Assembly (NCBI GenBank): GCA_020850535.1
Contig: JADZEM010000073.1
Location: forward strand, 1 to 38,093
Direction of reading: 5' to 3'
From: Chloroflexota bacterium
GTDB lineage: Bacteria > Chloroflexota > UBA6077 > JACCZL01
Length of the DNA: 38,093 nt
Shown here: in pieces, positions 30,262 to 38,057 of the stretch
How the letters are laid out: the number at the start of each line of letters is the position of its first letter
How positions within the stretch are numbered: position 1 is the stretch's first letter
The notes under the pieces: generated by a model
The model's database searches: none
Seen by the model: only the letters and a program-made list of their open reading frames with translations
What the model was told of the DNA's origin: nothing
Made by a program: the position numbers and the translations under genes

Positions 30262-30660
30262 CTACTTCGGCGGCGCCTGGATCAGCTCCAGACGGACATC
30301 GTCAGGGGCCTTGATGAAGGCGATCTTGCCGCCGGTCGGCATCACAATCGGGCCTTCCATGTGCGTCGCGCCCAGCCCGACGAGCCGCTTGATCTCGGCC
30401 TCGATGTCGTCAGTGTCCAGCCCGAAGTGCTCCAGGCCATGATGCGGGTTGGCGTCGCCAGGGCCGAGCGTCTCGCCGGTGCGCGCGCCGGAGATGTTGA
30501 CGGCCATACCGCCATCCTCGCTCTGGCAGCGGATGAAGCGGTCGCCGAAGCTCCGCACGTCGTCCGCGACGATCTTGAAGTTGAACGCGGTGACGTACCA
30601 GTCCGCCGTCTTCTTCGGGTCTGGCGACTTCAGGTGGATGTGGTTGATCCGAAACGGCAT
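30262..30660 (-). CDS. VOC family protein (glyoxalase/bleomycin-resistance fold)
   Basis: A 132-residue vicinal-oxygen-chelate protein: one pair of beta-alpha-beta-beta-beta modules. It opens with FRINHIHLKSPDPKKTADWY, where the His after IN is a typical metal ligand; HHGLEHFGLDTDDIEAEI starts the second module and VRLELIQAP ends it with the ligand Glu. Members include glyoxalases, dioxygenases and drug-binding proteins; this sequence does not discriminate. ATG 30660 is followed directly by the fold. The palindromic element at 30775 lies in its upstream region. Confidence 0.88.
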   Translation of the reverse strand: MPFRINHIHLKSPDPKKTADWYVTAFNFKIVADDVRSFGDRFIRCQSEDGGMAVNISGARTGETLGPGDANPHHGLEHFGLDTDDIEAEIKRLVGLGATHMEGPIVMPTGGKIAFIKAPDDVRLELIQAPPK

Positions 30661-31016
30661 CGTTGCTCTCCCAGAAGGCGCGGTCTGCTCGTCTCAGGCC
30701 AGGCGGCCGAGGTCGCGCCTGTCGGGAACGGTAGGCGATCAGGGCCATGCCGTCAAGGCGAGCGGCCGGCCCGCCAGGGTGATTGCACGTTGGGCTTGCC
30801 GTGCAGCGTGGTCGGGGCTTGAAAGCCCCGCCTACCATCCTGCAGTCGCTGCGCGACGCTCCAGTCTGACCGGTCGACGCTGTTCCCGGCTGCCGTCGCG
30901 CAGCGACGGAGCGAGTGTAGACGGGGGTTTCAACCCCCGACTGCGCGTTTCGCGACGGTATGGGAACACCGACGAACATGCAATCGCCCTGGCCGGCCGC
31001 CCAACTGGACTCTGGA
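30661..31016. other. Intergenic region dominated by palindromic element B
   Basis: No gene is credible in these 356 bp. Positions 30775-30991 are a full-length palindromic element (separate entry); 30661-30774 is the upstream region of the VOC gene, and the last 25 bases run to the stop of the next VOC gene. Confidence 0.6.
30775..30991 (+). mobile_element. 217-bp palindromic element, copy B (MITE/REP-like)
   Basis: The ends CAGGGTGATTGCACG and CATGCAATCGCCCTG are inverted terminal repeats. Going inward on both sides come a first hairpin (GTCGGGGCTTGAAAGCCCCG then CCTAC on the left; GTAGACGGGGGTTTCAACCC then CCGAC on the right) and a second hairpin (GTCGCTGCGCGAC left, GTCGCGCAGCGAC right). 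The whole element is thus an imperfect palindrome of two mirrored modules. It has the same length and order as the copy at 37841. GCCGGCC lies just outside both ends, a possible target duplication but weak evidence in GC-rich DNA. No coding capacity. Confidence 0.75.
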
Positions 31017-31451
31017 CTACTGGATGCAGAACTCGTTGTCCTCCGGGTCGCGCATGACGGCCCAGTGCTCGCCACGCATGTCGCGCGTCTCCACGAACGT
31101 CGCGCCCCGCTGCACCAGCTGGTCGGCGGCCTCCTGCACCTTCCGCTTGCGATCCTCGAGCGGCGCGTGCGGGCCATCCGCGACCGAAACGTCCAGGTGC
31201 AGGCGATTCTTGGCCGCCTTGCCCTCTGGCACCTGCTGGAAGAAGATCCGCGTGCCGGTCCCGGCCGGATCGACGATGGCGCTGGCCGAGTTCCAGAGCG
31301 CACGCGGCACCTGTTGCGCTTCGAGGAACGCCTCCCAGGAGGCGAAGCCCTCCGGCGGATCCTGAATCTTGTAGCCGAGCGTCTCGGCCCAGAACGCCGC
31401 GAGGCGGGCAGGGTCGGCGCAGTCGATGGTGACCTGAAACCTACGAGCCAT
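31017..31451 (-). CDS. VOC family protein, Glyoxalase_6-like
   Basis: A 144-residue protein of the vicinal-oxygen-chelate superfamily. It starts MARRFQVTIDCADPARLAAF, the usual first strand and helix in which Asp replaces the metal-binding His, then WAETLGYKIQDPP. The second half has RLHLDVSVAD with its His, and WAVMRDPEDNEFCIQ, ending in the conserved NEFC(I/L) motif of this subgroup. Many members bind metabolites without proven catalysis. ATG 31451 begins the fold. It lies about 120 bp downstream of an MDMPI-like gene on the same strand. Confidence 0.88.
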   Translation of the reverse strand: MARRFQVTIDCADPARLAAFWAETLGYKIQDPPEGFASWEAFLEAQQVPRALWNSASAIVDPAGTGTRIFFQQVPEGKAAKNRLHLDVSVADGPHAPLEDRKRKVQEAADQLVQRGATFVETRDMRGEHWAVMRDPEDNEFCIQ

Positions 31452-31570
31452 CGGGTTGAAGCACCTCCAGGGGGCACACGAGCAAGAACCGGTCCGCACC
31501 GGCGCCAGTCGACTGTTCGTCACGCGGACGCGCGCGACCGGTGGGCCGCACGAGACGCCGGGCCGACAGC

Positions 31571-32401
31571 CTACGGGCGCGGGAAGACCGTCCCAAACCG
31601 CTCCGCGATCAGCAGATCGCCGTCCAGCCAGAGGTCGCGACGCTGGAACAGCTCTGACAGCTCCCGCCGCCCGTACAGCATCAGCGCGAGGTTCGCCGCC
31701 GAGCCGGTGATCGTCGTGTCGGCCGGGGCATCAGCCGGCGCGGGGCCACGCACCGCTTCGAGCCGATCCGGGCGAATGGTGACCGTCCAGGTCATCGTCG
31801 GCGCATCCGCCACGACCAGTTGATACCGTTCACCGCTGCCCTTCTGGGCGCTCAGGCCGGCCGCGTAGGTCCGTGGCGCGTTGCTCTCCAGGATGGTCGG
31901 TAGGAGCAGCCGCGCGATCTCCTCGTCGAAGGGGGCGGTGGCGTTGAAGGATGCCTGGAGGTCCCAGCAGTGGAAGGCCACCTCGGCCAGCCGGTGATAG
32001 GCGTACCAGCGGACCGTCCGGTTGCCGCGCCGGTGAAAGGCGATGGTCCCGAGGTCTGCATCGGTCAGCCGCTCGTAGATCGACTCGAAATCGTCGGTGA
32101 TGGCGAGGATCGCCGCGTTCACCGCGTCAGGATCGGCGGCGGCAAGCTGGGCCTGGCGCTGCTCGCGCTGGCCGTGGCTGATGCTCGGCTCGACCGAGCC
32201 GGCCAGCCCCTGCCGAATGCTGGCCGCGAACCCCTCACCACTCACGACGATGTGGGCCACGAGGTCTCGCACCAGCCAGGGCGCGCAGTTCGTCTCGACG
32301 GCCCAGCCCTCGGGCGGCAGGGCGGCAAGCTCGGCACGCAGACCGTCCAGCAGCTCGCGAATCAGGCGCAAACAGCGGTTGACCTCCGGATCATTTGTCA
32401 T
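31571..32401 (-). CDS. MDMPI/DinB-like maleylpyruvate isomerase family protein
   Basis: A 276-residue protein of the same two-domain class as the gene at 18726. The helical metal-binding part includes CAPWLVRDLVAHIVVSGEGF (His ligand), RTVRWYAYHRLAEVAFHCWD (His ligands) and RLLLPTILESNAPRTY; the C-terminal part is SCP2-like and ends GDLLIAERFGTVFP. The thiol or substrate is unknown. ATG 32401 is preceded by GGGAGG at six bases; the longer frame adds 61 low-complexity residues. Its sequence differs clearly from the first family member, so the two are probably not a recent duplication. Confidence 0.82.
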   Translation of the reverse strand: MTNDPEVNRCLRLIRELLDGLRAELAALPPEGWAVETNCAPWLVRDLVAHIVVSGEGFAASIRQGLAGSVEPSISHGQREQRQAQLAAADPDAVNAAILAITDDFESIYERLTDADLGTIAFHRRGNRTVRWYAYHRLAEVAFHCWDLQASFNATAPFDEEIARLLLPTILESNAPRTYAAGLSAQKGSGERYQLVVADAPTMTWTVTIRPDRLEAVRGPAPADAPADTTITGSAANLALMLYGRRELSELFQRRDLWLDGDLLIAERFGTVFPRP

Positions 32402-32404
32402 CTC

Positions 32405-32506
32405 ATCCCTCCCAGGTGGCCGCATGAGCGCTTCGGGTGGCCGCATGATGGCACAGCCAGTCGCCGCGTGCCGCGTTTCAGGATCGGCATCGGCATCGGC
32501 ATCAGG
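32405..32506. repeat. Short direct repeats upstream of the MDMPI-like gene
   Basis: GGTGGCCGCATGA occurs twice within about 35 bases (near 32416 and 32438), and ATCGGC is repeated three times in tandem at 32483-32500. This lies between the MDMPI-like start and the DUF429 stop. Nothing suggests function beyond ordinary simple-sequence variation. Confidence 0.4.
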
Positions 32507-32546
32507 AGCGGATGCGCCCGACCGCTGCGGCACACCCCGCCGACCG

Positions 32547-33419
32547 TCAGGCGACGATCTCCATGCGAAGGCCGCGCTCGTCAAACGCTGGTGGACCGGC
32601 GGGCAAGACGAGGGCCAGGCCGGCCGTCACCCGATACGCGGCCACCAGGCAGGCGACAGCATCCACAATGTCGTCTCGCCCGACGACGGGGCCGCGCGAC
32701 CGCTCGCCCCCGCCCTCAGCCTGCGCCCGGTGCTGCGCGATCAGCCCGGCCCGGATCGCGCTGAGGTCGAGCGCTCCGGCCAGCGGCCTCAGCAGCTCCA
32801 GCCGCACGGTCTCACCGGCTGGGGTGCGTTTCGGGTGCGCCAGCCCCCGTCCCGCCGCGCCGCAGCCCTGCAGCGCGGCGAACACGGACTCCGGGTGCGC
32901 CTCCCGCACGGCGACGGCGCCGGCGCGGCCGGGCGGCCCCTGGTGTGCCGGCAGGATGGCCCGGTCCACCTCACGGATCTTCGGGATGATCCGGAACGCC
33001 TGCTGCGACAGTTGCGCGCCGCGCGCGGCCAACTCCGAGGCGCAGGCCGCGCGGTACTCCGTGGCATCGAGGGTCCGCCGGCAGGGAGCCGAGAAGACGC
33101 TGGACCCGCGTCGGCCGCCCAGGAAGGCGCGGGCGGCCTCGTCGGCGCGGCGGCGGCCATCGTCGCGCGGGCGGCCCGAGGGCAGGCCGATGGGGATGTC
33201 GATGGCGACCAGCGCGGTCTCGTCGGCCGATGCTGTCAGGAGCGCAGCAAACGCCGGCACGATGCGAAACGCGGGCGTCGGCAACGGCAACGGCAGGGGC
33301 ACGGCGGGTGTCAGGCACACGTCGGCCACAACCCAGCCCGCCCGGCAGCCATCCACCCCGAGCAAGCGCAGGCGGGACGGCGTTTCTGATCCCGGCAGGA
33401 CGGCGTATCCTCCTGGCAC
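32547..33419 (-). CDS. DUF429 family protein, predicted RNase H-like nuclease
   Basis: A 290-residue member of DUF429, predicted to have an RNase H-like fold. Visible family motifs: GVDGCRAGWVVADV (first catalytic-type Asp), AIDIPIGLPSG (second acidic strand), EAHPESVFAAL and DDIVDAVACLVAAY near the end (last Asp). The start is inferred as the GTG at 33419, which overlaps the stop of the upstream SBBP gene as TAGTG, pointing to translational coupling. The GGAGG inside codons 3-5 would suit a slightly later start, but no ATG or GTG fits. The role of the family is not established. Confidence 0.82.
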   Translation of the reverse strand: MPGGYAVLPGSETPSRLRLLGVDGCRAGWVVADVCLTPAVPLPLPLPTPAFRIVPAFAALLTASADETALVAIDIPIGLPSGRPRDDGRRRADEAARAFLGGRRGSSVFSAPCRRTLDATEYRAACASELAARGAQLSQQAFRIIPKIREVDRAILPAHQGPPGRAGAVAVREAHPESVFAALQGCGAAGRGLAHPKRTPAGETVRLELLRPLAGALDLSAIRAGLIAQHRAQAEGGGERSRGPVVGRDDIVDAVACLVAAYRVTAGLALVLPAGPPAFDERGLRMEIVA

Positions 33420-34966
33420 TACGGCATGCGCCGCGACAGTCCGTCCGCGCCGAGATCGACGACGAACAGGTCGGACTGGCCCTCGCTGCTCAGCGTGAGG
33501 GCGCTCGGCCCGGGGTCGAAGTCCACATCCGCGCCGAAGAAGCGCCCGGCCAGGCGGATGTCGCCCTGCGGCCCGACGACTGTCGCCATCGCGGTGCTCG
33601 ACCGCTCGGCTCCCGTGACCCGCCCGCCGAAGCCCCGCATCCAGGCCGGCTGGCCCGACGGCGTCAGCTTGGCCACCAGCGCATCGGAGGCTCCACCCTG
33701 CCCCTGGGCCGACAACGGGCCGCCACGCTGGCCGGCCGGCGGCGAGATCGTGCCGGTGAACCAGCCCGTCAGGTAGACGTACCGCGCCCCGTCCACCGCC
33801 ACGCCGACGCCGCCATCTGGCCCGGGGCCGCCCAGGCTGCTGGCCCAGCGGAGGACGCCGCCAGCATCCAGCGACGCCGCCAGGATGTCGCTCAGCCCCT
33901 GGCTCTCCAGCAAGAACGCCCCGTCAGCGTTGAGATCCACCACGCCGCCGAACGTGCCCACCAGGGCCACGTTCCCATCAGCATCGACGGCCAGCCCCTT
34001 CGGGCCGGGCGCGTCGTCGGCCGGCCCGCCGATGCTGCGCGCCCAGATCAACCCGCCGGCTGGCGTCAGCTTGAGCAGCAGGATATCGGAGCCGCCGGCG
34101 CTGGTCGCATTGACCAGCCCCGCGCCGAGCGCTACCCGCACCGTGCCAGTGTACGCCCCAGCCACCAGCATCTCGCCGGCCGGCGTCACGGCCACGGCAA
34201 CGGGCTGGACGCCGACCGTCTGCGTGGGCAGGACGGCGGACCAGAGCAGCCGGCCGTCTCCATCAAGGCGCAGGGCGAACAGGTCGCCGTGCGAGACGGG
34301 GAACGGCTGACCGGGCACGGTGCTCAGGCGCGAGAGGCCGGCCGCGACCACGTTGCCGCCGGCGTCGAGCGCCAGCGACATGATGGCGTCGTCGCCGGCC
34401 AGCCCGAGCGGAGCGACCCAGGCCAGCACGCCATCCGCGCCGTACCGGGCGATGAAGCCCTGGCGCTCGCTGCCGGAGTCGATGCCAGCATCACCCTCGC
34501 CCGGCTCGAAGTCGACCGCCCCGACGAAGCCCCCGGCAATGAAGACGCCGCCATCCGGGGCCATCGCCAGGGCGTATCCCTCGTCCTGCCCCGGCCCGCC
34601 GATGCTCCAGGCCCAGAGCACGCTGCCGTCAGGGGCGTATTTGACCAGGAAGACATCGCTCCCGCCGTTGCTGGTGAGCAGCCGCTCCTCGGGGCCGGGG
34701 TCGGCGTCCAGCGTGTCCGAGAACACGCCGAGCACGTAGGTGTTGCCGTCGCGGTCTGCCCCGAGATCGCGTGGTTCATCCAGGCCGGGGCCGCCCAGCC
34801 GCCAGGCTGCCGTGCCATCCGCAGGCTGGGCCTGCGCCTGGCGGGTGCGGCTTGGAAGCGTCCCGCTGAGCGCCACGGCCAGCGTCAGCAGGACGGCGAG
34901 CAGCATGGCCGAGCGACCGGCGCGGCGACGGAGGCCAGGGGTAGGGTGTCGTGGGAACGACGACAT
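33419..34966 (-). CDS. Secreted SBBP-repeat beta-propeller protein
   Basis: A 515-residue exported protein built from about seven to eight repeats of the type GGxGxDxGxAxAxDxxGNVxxxG, the SBBP beta-propeller repeat. A signal peptide covers roughly 1-47 (MLLAVLLTLAVALSGTLP core). Repeats include WSIGGPGQDEGYALAMAPDG, WARSIGGPADDAPGPKGLAV and WASSLGGPGPDGGVGVAVDG. Acidic DPGP segments (DADPGPEER, VDFDPGPSA) recur and may bind calcium. Such proteins are usually surface or extracellular; ligand unknown. ATG 34966 follows GGAG by nine bases. Its stop overlaps the DUF429 start, an odd partner for a secreted protein. Confidence 0.88.
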   Translation of the reverse strand: MSSFPRHPTPGLRRRAGRSAMLLAVLLTLAVALSGTLPSRTRQAQAQPADGTAAWRLGGPGLDEPRDLGADRDGNTYVLGVFSDTLDADPGPEERLLTSNGGSDVFLVKYAPDGSVLWAWSIGGPGQDEGYALAMAPDGGVFIAGGFVGAVDFEPGEGDAGIDSGSERQGFIARYGADGVLAWVAPLGLAGDDAIMSLALDAGGNVVAAGLSRLSTVPGQPFPVSHGDLFALRLDGDGRLLWSAVLPTQTVGVQPVAVAVTPAGEMLVAGAYTGTVRVALGAGLVNATSAGGSDILLLKLTPAGGLIWARSIGGPADDAPGPKGLAVDADGNVALVGTFGGVVDLNADGAFLLESQGLSDILAASLDAGGVLRWASSLGGPGPDGGVGVAVDGARYVYLTGWFTGTISPPAGQRGGPLSAQGQGGASDALVAKLTPSGQPAWMRGFGGRVTGAERSSTAMATVVGPQGDIRLAGRFFGADVDFDPGPSALTLSSEGQSDLFVVDLGADGLSRRMP

Positions 34967-35174
34967 CGTTGCGCTCCAGGGGGCCGGCCGACGGGGCGCT
35001 GTTCGCCCGTGACCAGCCATACACGCGGGTTGTGTGCCAGATTTTGAGGTGTCCGCCCTGTCCAAACGAGCGCCGAGCCGCCAGAGCGCGCCACACCTGC
35101 GATACAGGCCGTGTCAGCCCAGCTTGCAGGCCGCGCCAGCCCACCGTACGGTGCGCGGGCGCGGACCCACGGCA

Positions 35175-36512
35175 TCAGCGGGCGCTCGCCGCGCTCAGGA
35201 TCTCCCGCGCCGCGCGCTGGCCGCTCGCCAACGCGCCGTTCATCGTGGCCTGCCACTGGTCTGTGTGCTCCCCCGCGAAGTGCAGCCGCCCGAACGGCTC
35301 CGCCAGCCACGGGCCATGCTCCGCGAGGTCGCCGGGCCGGAAGTGCGAGTACGCGCCTCCGCTCGGGCCGTTGACCACCCAGGCGGCCGTCTCGACCCGC
35401 TCGATCTCAGCCGAGCAGCCGGGGTAGAGCGTCTCCAACTCGCGCAGGCAGGCGGCGCGCCGTTCGTCGGCTGGCATGGCTGCCAGCCGCGCGGCCGTCT
35501 CGTCGCCGGTGTAGACGGTCAGGATGGCGCGCCTGCCGGGTTGGCCGGCTGTCGTCTCGTAGCTGGCCTGCACCAGCCCATCGGTGAACGCCCGGCCGTT
35601 GACGCCCTGATCCTGCCAGAAGCGGCGGCGCACCTGAAACAGCACTTTGGTCACCTGCCCCATGGGCAGGCTGGCGTAGGCATCCTGCTGCGGCTCGGGC
35701 AGGGGCGGATCGAGCGTGAGCCGGCGGACGGCAGGCGGCGGCGCGGCGATGACGACGTGCGATGCCGCCAGTGCGCGCTGCCGGCCGTCATGCTGGTACG
35801 TGACCTGGACGCTGTGCGCGTCGTGACGGATCGCCAGGACCGTCGCGCAGAGGGTGACCTGCTCGCCCAGCTCGGCGGCCATGGCGGCGGGCAGCCGGTC
35901 CATCCCGCCGTACACCCGCCCGGAGGCCAGCTCGGCCTCCTGTCGCCAGAGGCGCTCGTCGCGCGCGTACTGCAGCAGCGAGATGTGCTCTGGGGCAGCA
36001 CCGTAGTCTACGGTGCGCCAGATCTGCTGATAGGTGCGCGCCAGCCTGCTGATCCCGAGGCCGTCCAGCCACGCACCGACGGAGATCCGGTCGAGGTCCG
36101 CTGCCGACGCCCAGGGAAACAGCGGATCGGCGACGCGCGCGGCCAGCGCCTCGGACTCGGCGGCGATCCGCTCCTCGGCGTCCGCGCCGTCGGGTCCGAG
36201 GTCGGTCAGCGAATCCCCGGGCCGGATCACGCCGTCAAATCGCGTCAGTCGCCGACCGTCCGGAATCGGCAGCAGCTCCAGGCCATACTGCCGCAGGAAG
36301 GCGTGCAGCAGGTGGTGCGAGCCATCCACAAACTCGCCGCCAGCCTCGGCGTACAGCTCGTCGTCGAACGGCGCGCGGAGCGTCTGGACCCGCCCGCCCA
36401 CCCGGTCCGCCGCTTCGAGCACCCGCACCGAGACGCCAGCCCGTGCCAGAGTCAGGGCGGCTGCCAACCCGGCCAGCCCCGCCCCGACGACGGCCACCCG
36501 AACGCTCGACAT
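35175..36512 (-). CDS. FAD-dependent amine oxidase
   Basis: A 445-residue flavin monoamine oxidase family enzyme that oxidatively deaminates an amine or amino acid. The N-terminal FAD-binding fold is complete: RVAVVGAGLAGLAAALTLAR, then VLEAADRVGGRVQT. A substrate domain follows, and the C-terminal FAD clamp reads LHFAGEHTDQWQATMNGALA. Length is typical. Starts at ATG 36512 or GTG 36527 are both possible; GGGAG lies seven bases before the latter. It stands alone between the SBBP gene and the S51-like gene. The substrate is not predictable. Confidence 0.9.
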   Translation of the reverse strand: MSSVRVAVVGAGLAGLAAALTLARAGVSVRVLEAADRVGGRVQTLRAPFDDELYAEAGGEFVDGSHHLLHAFLRQYGLELLPIPDGRRLTRFDGVIRPGDSLTDLGPDGADAEERIAAESEALAARVADPLFPWASAADLDRISVGAWLDGLGISRLARTYQQIWRTVDYGAAPEHISLLQYARDERLWRQEAELASGRVYGGMDRLPAAMAAELGEQVTLCATVLAIRHDAHSVQVTYQHDGRQRALAASHVVIAAPPPAVRRLTLDPPLPEPQQDAYASLPMGQVTKVLFQVRRRFWQDQGVNGRAFTDGLVQASYETTAGQPGRRAILTVYTGDETAARLAAMPADERRAACLRELETLYPGCSAEIERVETAAWVVNGPSGGAYSHFRPGDLAEHGPWLAEPFGRLHFAGEHTDQWQATMNGALASGQRAAREILSAASAR

Positions 36513-36813
36513 CGGCTCCGCAGTCACGTACACACTCCCAGGAGATCGTACACGGCGTCGAGGCCACCATCGCCATCCGGTCCGCCGAGCCGCCCGGCCA
36601 GCGCACGCCGATCATCGCGAAGCCGACGACGGCCACATCCGTGGCAGCGGTCTTGAGCCGCTGGCAGCCGACGCTGGCCGACTACGGCTCGGCGGACAGC
36701 CACAGGGCCAACCCTCGCCCGGAGGAAGACGACGTCGGTGTCACTCAGAGACACGTGTCGTAGCGCGAGGGTCTGCCCCCGCCCTGCAGCGCCCGCCGAC
36801 CGGAGATCGCCCC
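36513..36813. other. Gene-free spacer
   Basis: About 300 bp between the amine oxidase start and the S51-like stop, both minus strand. Open frames here give only Arg/Pro/Ala-rich translations without domain character. I see no strong hairpin, promoter or repeat. Confidence 0.5.
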
Positions 36814-37638
36814 TTACCTACGCAGCAGCGAGATCGGGAACGTCTCGTCGGCAGCGAAGGTGTGGCACTCGGCGTCGCGCAGGACGCGCACCGATCCCAT
36901 TCCGTGAACCCGCGCCTGCTCCGTCCCGAGATCCAGCACGCAGGCGGTGTGCTCGTCAATCGCCAGGATCACCGTGGACGCTGGCAGCATCCCCCGGAGC
37001 GTCTCGAAGCGGGCTTCGCCCATGTAGCAATGGCTCGTGTCCAGCTCTGCGCCGCCCTCGTTGTTGTTCCAGTGCGGCACGATGGCGAGGTCCAGGCCCA
37101 ACCCGCCGAACAGATCCAGGCCGGGCGTCCAGGTCAGCTCCTCGCCCACCTTGAAGATCTCGTAGACGGGCAGCGTGTGCCTGCTGACGGCCAGCGCCAT
37201 CGCACTGGCCAGGGCGAGCGTCGCGCCACGATCCAGTTGCTCCTCCACGCAGGCCCAGAGGCGCGAGCCCGCCAGGTGCTTGACAGCATAGGTCGGGCTG
37301 CCGGCCCCCGCGAACACGTACGATGCCGCCTCGATGCCCCCCAGCAACGACGGCTCATCCGTCCCATGCGGCCCGTCCCCCCGCTGCCGGGCCGGCACGA
37401 TGGTGATCCGCGGCTTGAAGTTCTGGAGGCCGTGCTCAAAGAACGCCTGGACCTTGAGCGCCAGCGTGTGGGTGTTCGGCTGAAAGCCGGCCGGCGTCTC
37501 GATCACGGCGATTGGCACCGGGGCCTTGTAGGCGGCCAGCAGCAGCTCGTGGACCCGCCGGCCGACGCGCGCCGTCTCGCCGGAGCCGAACAGCGCGATC
37601 CTGCCGTGGGTTGTCGGGGGGTACAGGGGAGGGTTCAT
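36814..37638 (-). CDS. Peptidase S51/cyanophycinase-like protein
   Basis: A 274-residue protein of the class-I glutamine-amidotransferase-like fold closest to the S51 group (dipeptidase E, cyanophycinase). It begins RIALFGSGETARVGR, with VIETPAGFQPNT and YVFAGAGSPTYAVKHL typical of the group. The nucleophile region reads LALASAMALAVS, not the usual GSSAGA, so the catalytic Ser is not certain. The PHWNNNEGG and AIDEHTACVLDL segments match the His/Asp-Glu part of the site. ATG 37638 is preceded by AGGACA. Three 17-bp repeats lie 55 bp upstream. Confidence 0.78.
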   Translation of the reverse strand: MNPPLYPPTTHGRIALFGSGETARVGRRVHELLLAAYKAPVPIAVIETPAGFQPNTHTLALKVQAFFEHGLQNFKPRITIVPARQRGDGPHGTDEPSLLGGIEAASYVFAGAGSPTYAVKHLAGSRLWACVEEQLDRGATLALASAMALAVSRHTLPVYEIFKVGEELTWTPGLDLFGGLGLDLAIVPHWNNNEGGAELDTSHCYMGEARFETLRGMLPASTVILAIDEHTACVLDLGTEQARVHGMGSVRVLRDAECHTFAADETFPISLLRR

Positions 37639-37692
37639 CGGGTGTCCTGTTCCGTCTGACCTGGGGCGCCGGGCGCGGCGCAACAGCGACAC

Positions 37693-37743
37693 GGCGTATC
37701 CGCCATGATGGCGTATCCGCCATGATGGCGTATCCGCCATGAT
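37693..37743. repeat. Three tandem 17-bp repeats upstream of the S51-like gene
   Basis: GGCGTATCCGCCATGAT occurs three times head to tail with no gaps or mismatches, ending in ACGG. Each junction contains CGCCATGATGGCG, an inverted repeat with 5-bp arms and a 3-base centre. The array lies 55-105 bp before the S51-like start. The perfect identity suggests recent duplication or selection, such as a set of operator sites. Confidence 0.7.
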
Positions 37744-37840
37744 ACGGTCGCTCGCCAGCGAGGAGGCCAGCCTGCCCGCACCGGCCCTCTGCATGATGAT
37801 CCGAACGCCTGTGCGGATTCAAGAACGCCTGCACGACGGC

Positions 37841-38057
37841 CAGGGCGATTGCATGATGGTCTCGTCGTGCCGCCGCGTCGGGGCTTGAAAGCCCCGCCTA
37901 CCATCCTGCAGTCGCTGCGCGACGCGCCAGTCGCACCAGTGCCGGCCGTTCCCGGTGTCCGTCGCCCAGCGACGGCGTGACTGTAGGCGGGGACTTCAGT
38001 CCCCGACCGCCCGTTCCATGATGCTTCGGGGACACCAATGAACATGCCATCGCCCTG
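37841..38057 (+). mobile_element. 217-bp palindromic element, copy A (MITE/REP-like)
   Basis: The ends CAGGGCGATTGCATG and CATGCCATCGCCCTG are inverted with one mismatch in 15. On the left come GTCGGGGCTTGAAAGCCCCG-CCTAC and GTCGCTGCGCGAC; on the right, in mirror order, GTCGCCCAGCGAC and GTAGGCGGGGACTTCAGTCC-CCGAC. The core from the first hairpin to the second (37878-37925) is almost identical to the same segment at 30811. Flanks show no direct repeat. It cannot encode a transposase. A single-stranded form would fold into nested hairpins, as REP/BIME or MITE elements do. Confidence 0.75.

Noticed and set aside
30765-31001. GCCGGCC direct repeats as a firm target-site duplication of copy B
   Set aside because: Seven matching bases of pure G and C are expected often in this DNA, and three bases separate the left copy from the element.
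33230-35047. A 605-codon plus-strand frame over the SBBP gene, and a similar one at 35034-36656 over the amine oxidase
   Set aside because: Low-complexity translations antisense to well-supported genes.
37693-37743. Iterons of a replication origin
   Set aside because: Only three copies, with no replication initiator gene or AT-rich unwinding region nearby.
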